Assembly (NCBI GenBank): GCA_023429135.1
Contig: JAEYWD010000078.1
Coordinates: forward strand, 1 to 56,781
Reading direction: 5' to 3'
DNA from: Bacteroidota bacterium
GTDB lineage: Bacteria > Bacteroidota > Bacteroidia > Bacteroidales > JAAUTT01
DNA: 56,781 nt
Part shown: positions 52,381 to 56,781 of the stretch, in pieces
Layout: every line of letters starts with the position of its first letter
Position numbering within the stretch: position 1 is the first letter of the stretch
Translations under genes and position numbers: made by a program
The notes under the pieces: generated by a model
Databases searched by the model: none
Told to the model about the DNA's origin: nothing
What the model saw: only the letters and a program-made list of their open reading frames with translations

Positions 52381-53169
52381 TTAAATGGCAAAATTTTCCT
52401 TATATGTTTTGGGAGAATGACCGGTGTGTTTCTTGAAAAAATTTGAGAAGTAAAAGGGATCGCTAAACCCAAGCTGATATGCCACTTCTTTTATGGTTGT
52501 ATTTTCATAGGTTAGCAGACGTTTGGCTTCGGAAGTGACTAGTCCATAAATTACATTTTGCGCAGTTTTACCTGCATGAAGTTTTGCGAGTTCATTCAGT
52601 TTTGTTTCAGTAGTATCGAGCATTTTTGCAAACTGAGAAAGCGTATAATTATGTTCAAAATTATTGCGGACCAGCTCCAGAAATTTCAGGAACAATGCAT
52701 CAGGCTTCCATATTTCGTCACCTCTTTTTACTTTGGCTCTGTTTATGGCTACCAGAATTAATTCTATGCGGCTGTGAACCGAGATCAGATATTGATAAGG
52801 TTTTTCTTTCAGCTCCGCCTCAATAAGCTTCAACTGCTCTTCAACAATGAAGCTATCCAAATGTATTACTTCGTTCATCCCAAAATGACAAAATAATCCA
52901 TTATGGAAAATTAGTTCAATGTCGTTATCATCCTTGCAAAAGAAGTCGAGTGTAAATTCAAGAATATAGCCCTTTGCATTAAAGCTGTTGCCAAAGCTGT
53001 GAATTTGTCCTGATGTTATCGTAATTACATCTCCTGCGGCAAGCGTAAATTCTTTTTCGTCCACTAGCACATTTAAACTGCCGGAAGAGCAGCAAACAAG
53101 GACGTATTTCATAATACGCCTGGGCTTTTCCGGAGTATTGAAGATTTCTATAGCTCTTATTTCTATCAT
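52381..53169 (-). CDS. AraC-family transcriptional regulator
   Basis: A 262-residue regulator with an N-terminal cupin-like ligand domain (about 10-140) and a C-terminal double HTH of AraC type (about 165-262), with YTLSQFAKMLDTTETKLNELAKLHAGKTAQN and the signature VAYQLGFSDPFYFSNFFKKHTGHSPKTY. It lies upstream of the cupin and VOC genes on the same strand and may control them; the 85-nt gap holds no clear terminator. Confidence 0.9.
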   Translation of the reverse strand: MIEIRAIEIFNTPEKPRRIMKYVLVCCSSGSLNVLVDEKEFTLAAGDVITITSGQIHSFGNSFNAKGYILEFTLDFFCKDDNDIELIFHNGLFCHFGMNEVIHLDSFIVEEQLKLIEAELKEKPYQYLISVHSRIELILVAINRAKVKRGDEIWKPDALFLKFLELVRNNFEHNYTLSQFAKMLDTTETKLNELAKLHAGKTAQNVIYGLVTSEAKRLLTYENTTIKEVAYQLGFSDPFYFSNFFKKHTGHSPKTYKENFAI

Positions 53170-53191
53170 TATTTAAAAGCTGTTAACTAAA

Positions 53192-53226
53192 CTAGAGCAA
53201 ACGAACAGCAATTTTGTTTGCTCTGG
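53192..53226 (-). terminator. hairpin after the chemoreceptor gene
   Basis: AGAGCAAAC (53194-53202) and GTTTGCTCT (53216-53224) pair perfectly and the stem extends two more pairs, with a 13-nt loop. It lies about 38 nt after the MCP stop on the minus strand and is followed there by a T-rich AGTTTAGTT, fitting a terminator ahead of the AraC gene. Confidence 0.5.
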
Positions 53227-53263
53227 TTTTAGTTTAAGAAATCTTCAGCATTGTTCATGTCTT

Positions 53264-54373
53264 TTAATTAAACTTGAAGAAACCGATTTGTTCTTTTAAC
53301 CTTTCGGCTTGAGCTGTCAACTCTTCTGCAGTAGTGGCCAGCTCCTCGCTCGAAGAAGCATTTTGCTGGGTGACGCCGTTTAACTGCTGAATAGTTAGAT
53401 TAATCTGACTTGCTCCAATGTTCTGTTCTTTACTACCAGCGGCAATTTCCTGTATCAGTTTTGTGGTGTTTTCAATTTTAGGAATGGTTTGAGTTACCAT
53501 TTCTCCTGCCCTCTGAGACATTTCCAGTGCAGTTTTCGACAATAATACAACTTCATCAGCCGCAAGCCGGCTTTTTTCTGCCAGTTTTCGTACTTCTGCA
53601 GCTACAACTGCAAAACCTCTTCCGTGCTCTCCGGCTCTGGCAGCTTCAACGGCTGCATTCAAGGCCAGAATATTTGTCTGGAAGGCGATATCATTAATAA
53701 TTGTGATCTTATTTGAAATATTACTGTTGGCTTCTATTGCTTTTTCGGTTTTTATTGCAACTTCTTTTAAGCTGGTGTTAGCTTCGTGTGATACTTTTTC
53801 TGTTACAATTGCATTATCAGTGTTTTGTTGAATATTGGCTGTAGCTTGTTCAATATTTGATGAAACTTCTTCAATAGAACTTGCCTGTTCATTTGCTGCC
53901 TGCGATAACTGTTCCGATGCGCCACTCATTTGATGACTGACAGCTAAAAGGTTGTCGGCGTTATTGTGAATATCTGATATGATTTTTTTCATTTTTTCTG
54001 AAAGGTCAAGTACGGAATTGCTTAAAACTCCCAATTCATTTTCTGATTCAGTTCGGCTGACTTTAATATTTAAATTTCCTTCCGAGAGTTCTTTTAATTG
54101 GTTAATTGCTTTCTCCAAAGGTTTCCTGAGTACCTTGTTTATGTATATAAAAACCAGGGCACCCACCGAAAAGTTGATGGGGGTTACCCAATACATGGTG
54201 TTACCGCCTAATTTCCCTATAAGCACCGACATGTAAACTACGAAAAGTACATATAGTATCACGTAAAAACTGAATGTAAACATGATTGATTTTTTGAATA
54301 TCAGTTTCAGAATCAGATATGCAAAAGGTGCACAACCGATAACTATTAATGCTTGTCTCAAATAATCATTCAT
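53264..54373 (-). CDS. methyl-accepting chemotaxis protein without periplasmic sensor
   Basis: A 369-residue chemoreceptor-like protein. Three hydrophobic segments (about 8-26, 30-52 and 60-78) with only short loops precede a HAMP-like linker (79-130, RKPLEKAINQLKELSEGN) and a signalling coiled coil whose hairpin tip reads NDIAFQTNILALNAAVEAAR (228-247). The lack of an external ligand domain is odd. No che genes are in the window. It may sense membrane state or work through a dispersed Che/gliding pathway. Confidence 0.88.
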   Translation of the reverse strand: MNDYLRQALIVIGCAPFAYLILKLIFKKSIMFTFSFYVILYVLFVVYMSVLIGKLGGNTMYWVTPINFSVGALVFIYINKVLRKPLEKAINQLKELSEGNLNIKVSRTESENELGVLSNSVLDLSEKMKKIISDIHNNADNLLAVSHQMSGASEQLSQAANEQASSIEEVSSNIEQATANIQQNTDNAIVTEKVSHEANTSLKEVAIKTEKAIEANSNISNKITIINDIAFQTNILALNAAVEAARAGEHGRGFAVVAAEVRKLAEKSRLAADEVVLLSKTALEMSQRAGEMVTQTIPKIENTTKLIQEIAAGSKEQNIGASQINLTIQQLNGVTQQNASSSEELATTAEELTAQAERLKEQIGFFKFN

Positions 54374-54735
54374 AATATCCTCCTCTTTAGTTTTTAAAAT
54401 CGTTCCGCGGTTATCAACAACACTTAATCTCTCCTAGTGATGCAGGCTTAGTTTAACCCCAGATATTTTCTGAATTAGATAAAAAGCCTTTATTGATTTG
54501 TATTTTATATGAATTACTGCTTATTAAGGTTACATTATGATTAATCTTTTTATTGTAATTTAATTTTTAATAATTTGTTTAGTATTTGCAAATCTGAAAG
54601 AAGCAATTAAATTCAACTTTAGCAGTGAAACCGAAAGTTCGCCATTGGTGTCGCTCGTATCAAAAAACAAATTTGGTGCATTTGAAATTTTCAATTAGGT
54701 TTGACGGAAATTAATTAGCTTAACTAATATCTGTA
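54374..54735. other. 362-nt intergenic region, no gene seen
   Basis: AT-rich divergent region between the chemoreceptor and sigma-factor genes. I found no ORF, tRNA-like structure or convincing terminator, and only partial -7-like boxes. It must contain both promoters. Confidence 0.5.
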
Positions 54736-55296
54736 ATGAACCTTGATGAAACCGATTCTCTTGCATCCCGGATCAGAGATGGGGACAGGTTTGCCTTTCG
54801 TCAGTTTTATAATTTGAATAGCAGAAAAGTTTTTGGTTTTGCTCTTACTTACTTAAAATCCAGAAGTGAGGCCGAAGAGATTATTCAGGCAGTATTTGTC
54901 AAAATATGGGAAACCCGTTCCAGTATACAGGATAATTTGTCGCTAAAAAGTTATCTGTACAAAATAACAGTCAATCACATTTATAATTACATAAAATACA
55001 AAAAGATCCGGTCGGGAAATATTTCCATTGACCCGGAAGAGCCAGACAATTCCACCCTTGAAAATATTTACTTCAACAGTTTGCAGGAAAATGTGAACAA
55101 TCTTATTGAACAACTGCCCGAACAGCGGAAAATTGTTTTTAAGTTAAGCCGCCAGGAAGGTTTATCGTATGAGGAGATTGCCGCTAAATTGCAGATTTCG
55201 GTAAGAACTGTCGAGAGCCAGGTTTATAAAGCTCTCAAATATCTGAAGGAGCATCTGAAGGAAGATCTGAATGCCTTTCTTTTCCTTGTACTGTAA
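54736..55296 (+). CDS. ECF RNA polymerase sigma-70 factor (FecI-like)
   Basis: A 186-residue group IV sigma factor with region 2 (about 15-90, FRQFYNLNSRKVFGFALTYLKSRSEAEEIIQAVFVKIWETR) and region 4 (about 125-178, LPEQRKIVFKLSRQEGLSYEEIAAKL). The Bacteroidota arrangement of sigma, FecR and SusC-like genes is met: the FecR gene follows after 78 nt and a TonB receptor gene after that. FecR should restrain it until the receptor signals. Confidence 0.94.
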   Translation: MNLDETDSLASRIRDGDRFAFRQFYNLNSRKVFGFALTYLKSRSEAEEIIQAVFVKIWETRSSIQDNLSLKSYLYKITVNHIYNYIKYKKIRSGNISIDPEEPDNSTLENIYFNSLQENVNNLIEQLPEQRKIVFKLSRQEGLSYEEIAAKLQISVRTVESQVYKALKYLKEHLKEDLNAFLFLVL

Positions 55297-55374
55297 ATAG
55301 AATTAATTTTTTTTATTCCCCGAGTAAGTACTCTGTCCTTTTCAGTTGTAATAACCATAAACACCGTAATTAAA

Positions 55375-56511
55375 ATGAGCCTTTACGAACTTAATGATGG
55401 ATTTAAGCAATATCTGAATCAGAAGTTTACGCCCGAAGAGCGTCAAAAATTTATTATTTGGCTCTCGTCTTCAGAAAATGAAGAAAAAGTAAAACAATAT
55501 CTTTACGATCAGCTTAAGGATTTTTCGGATACTACCGAATTAAAAGATGTTGACTTCGACAGCATTTATTCCAAAATAAACGACAAGATAAATCTGAATG
55601 AAATTAATGAGCCCGAAGTAAATAAATCTAGGGAACTCCTTAATATAGCCTTTAAAGTAGCTGCTATTTTTCTGGTTGTTGTAATTTCATCCTATCTGGT
55701 TTATAATATTGTTCGTCCGGGACAGTTAAGAAATGCAAGTCGCATTCAATACGAAATTAAAGCGCCTCTGGGGGCTAAAACTGAAATAACACTCCCCGAT
55801 GGTTCAAAAGTATGGCTCAATGCAGGCAGTAAGTTGAAATATAATGCAGGTTTTAATGTTAATAACCGCGATCTTAACCTCGATGGAGAAGCCTTTTTCA
55901 ATGTTCATAAAAATAAGGAGCTGCCGTTTATTGTAAAAACATCATACATAGATATTAAAGCTGTTGGAACTTCGTTTAACGTAAAAGCTTACGAAGATGA
56001 AGGTACAATTGAAACCACACTGGTTGAAGGAAAGTTGGCACTGTATCAGAAAACAAAGAAGAGTTCAGGTGTGGGGGAGTTTGTTCTTGAGCCAAACCAA
56101 AGGGCTACGTTTATAAAAGAAAAAACATCGTTTCAGGTTACAGATGTACGTAAACTGGCCGATGAACTTGCTCCTGAAATAAAAATTCAGAGAGGAAAGG
56201 TTTATATTGTTCCTAAGATAGATCCTCAACCTATTATTTCCTGGAAGGATAACCGCATGATAATCCGTGGAGAAGAAATGGAGTCGCTTATAGTAAAACT
56301 GGAACGGAAATATGATGTCAGTATTTTAATTGAGGACGAATATGTTAAAAAGTTCCGGTTCAGCGGAACCCTTAACGATGAAACACTTCAGCAGGTGCTC
56401 GATGTAATAAAGCTTTCAGCTCCGATTGATTATACTATCGAAGGGAAAACTGTAATTATCAAAGAAAATGAACAGTCGAGCAAGCGATTTAAGAAATTTC
56501 TTAAAAATTAA
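55375..56511 (+). CDS. FecR-family anti-sigma factor with C-terminal DUF4974
   Basis: A 378-residue transmembrane regulator. The cytoplasmic N-terminus (about 1-85) binds the sigma factor, one membrane helix lies near 92-112 (FKVAAIFLVVVISSYLVY), the periplasmic FecR domain covers about 120-230 (ITLPDGSKVWLNAGSKL, LDGEAFF) and a C-terminal secretin/TonB-short-N-like DUF4974 covers about 300-372. It receives the signal of the downstream TonB receptor and controls the sigma factor. Length and order are those of Bacteroidota polysaccharide or siderophore loci. Confidence 0.94.
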   Translation: MSLYELNDGFKQYLNQKFTPEERQKFIIWLSSSENEEKVKQYLYDQLKDFSDTTELKDVDFDSIYSKINDKINLNEINEPEVNKSRELLNIAFKVAAIFLVVVISSYLVYNIVRPGQLRNASRIQYEIKAPLGAKTEITLPDGSKVWLNAGSKLKYNAGFNVNNRDLNLDGEAFFNVHKNKELPFIVKTSYIDIKAVGTSFNVKAYEDEGTIETTLVEGKLALYQKTKKSSGVGEFVLEPNQRATFIKEKTSFQVTDVRKLADELAPEIKIQRGKVYIVPKIDPQPIISWKDNRMIIRGEEMESLIVKLERKYDVSILIEDEYVKKFRFSGTLNDETLQQVLDVIKLSAPIDYTIEGKTVIIKENEQSSKRFKKFLKN

Positions 56512-56567
56512 CATATGTAAAACTAAAAACCTTATGCCTATGAAATAAAGCAGAACTAAAAAATTAA

Positions 56568-56596
56568 GGGAGTAGCTGTTTGCTCCAACCACTCCC
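56568..56596 (+). repeat. small hairpin upstream of the TonB-receptor gene
   Basis: GGGAGT (56568-56573) pairs with ACTCCC (56591-56596) over a 17-nt loop in the 176-nt gap between the FecR gene and the receptor start. It could be a leader structure or the end of the fecR transcript. Confidence 0.35.
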
Positions 56597-56687
56597 ACAT
56601 ATTAACAATTTTTATTGCTTTTCCGGGATTTGTGCGCTAACATCAAGGTCCGGGCAAGCATTGTCTAATTATTAACTAATCAAAAGT

Positions 56688-56781
56688 ATGAAAAAGAAAT
56701 GGATTACTTATAACCTTTCTTCAAAAAGGCAACTTAACAAACTACTACGTTTTATGAAGATTGCAACTTTATTATTAATTG
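56688..56781 (+). CDS. SusC/TonB-dependent receptor, N-terminal fragment cut by window edge
   Basis: ATG followed by 31 codons that run off the window. The N-terminus MKKKWITYNLSSKRQ..KLLRFMKIATLLLI is the long signal sequence typical of SusC-like outer-membrane receptors that follow sigma/FecR pairs. The position, not homology over a full domain, carries the call. The imported ligand cannot be told. Confidence 0.75.
   Translation, partial: MKKKWITYNLSSKRQLNKLLRFMKIATLLLI

Overview
The window reads as chromosome of a member of the Bacteroidota, probably an environmental or anaerobic Bacteroidales/Marinilabiliales-like lineage. The grounds are: a sigma-70/FecR/SusC-type gene order at the right end; a TPR + PD40 propeller + OmpA protein of PorE-like architecture; a 655-residue six-repeat ribosomal protein S1; NAD-dependent DNA ligase; many secreted proteins with MK(K)-type signal peptides ending in ..AQ; and TAnnTTTG-type -7 boxes in place of clear Shine-Dalgarno sequences. 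No rRNA, tRNA, CRISPR array, transposase or phage gene was recognised.

Layout. (1) 0-4.7 kb, minus strand: a tight nucleotide-sugar operon ugd-uxs-rfbA-rfbC-rfbD (UDP-glucuronate, UDP-xylose, dTDP-L-rhamnose) for surface polysaccharide. (2) 4.8-14.2 kb, plus strand: orphan response regulator, rpsA, STAS protein, RNase Z, guaA, S41 protease, PnuC plus nicotinamide riboside kinase, and a THUMP rRNA methyltransferase. (3) 14.4-21.1 kb: a SiaB-SiaC kinase/phosphoprotein pair facing a giant ABC half-transporter, two secreted proteins, and a PDZ aspartyl protease. (4) 21.3-29.4 kb: clpB, an STAS/Hpt pair, a TPR protein and the PorE-like OmpA protein, a MurU-like nucleotidyltransferase, and a [4Fe-4S] APS reductase. 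(5) 29.4-40.2 kb: the accessory part, with an HU-like DUF4469 gene flanked by repeats, a tandem array of palindromes, a seven-gene minus-strand operon whose products are nearly all unrecognised secreted proteins, and an OmpA-family gene with a strong terminator. (6) 40.4-43.4 kb: a catalytically dead histidine-kinase fragment, an intact TPR histidine kinase and a LuxR-type regulator. (7) 43.4-50.7 kb: an Nth-like glycosylase, dapA-DUF6913-ligA, a lone XylF-like lipoprotein, xth and a SagB-type nitroreductase. (8) 50.9-56.8 kb: a small PLD protein, a VOC/cupin/AraC group, an MCP without a sensor domain, and an ECF sigma/FecR/TonB-receptor locus cut by the window edge.

How the parts work together. 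Envelope biogenesis dominates: sugar nucleotides, periplasmic proteases, OmpA-type peptidoglycan anchors, a lytic-transglycosylase-like protein and a TonB receptor. Signalling parts are scattered and incomplete: two STAS proteins, an Hpt protein, a stand-alone receiver, and SiaB/SiaC without their phosphatase or cyclase. The best candidate for an undescribed system is the seven-gene secreted block (about 30.6-38.7 kb), which contains two paralogous subunits, a Cys-rich TPR protein with a Gly/Ala-rich beta C-terminus and a lysozyme-fold enzyme. It lies next to an OmpA-family gene and a two-component system that carries a pseudokinase. A second candidate is the 23-bp-period palindrome array at the downstream end of that block.
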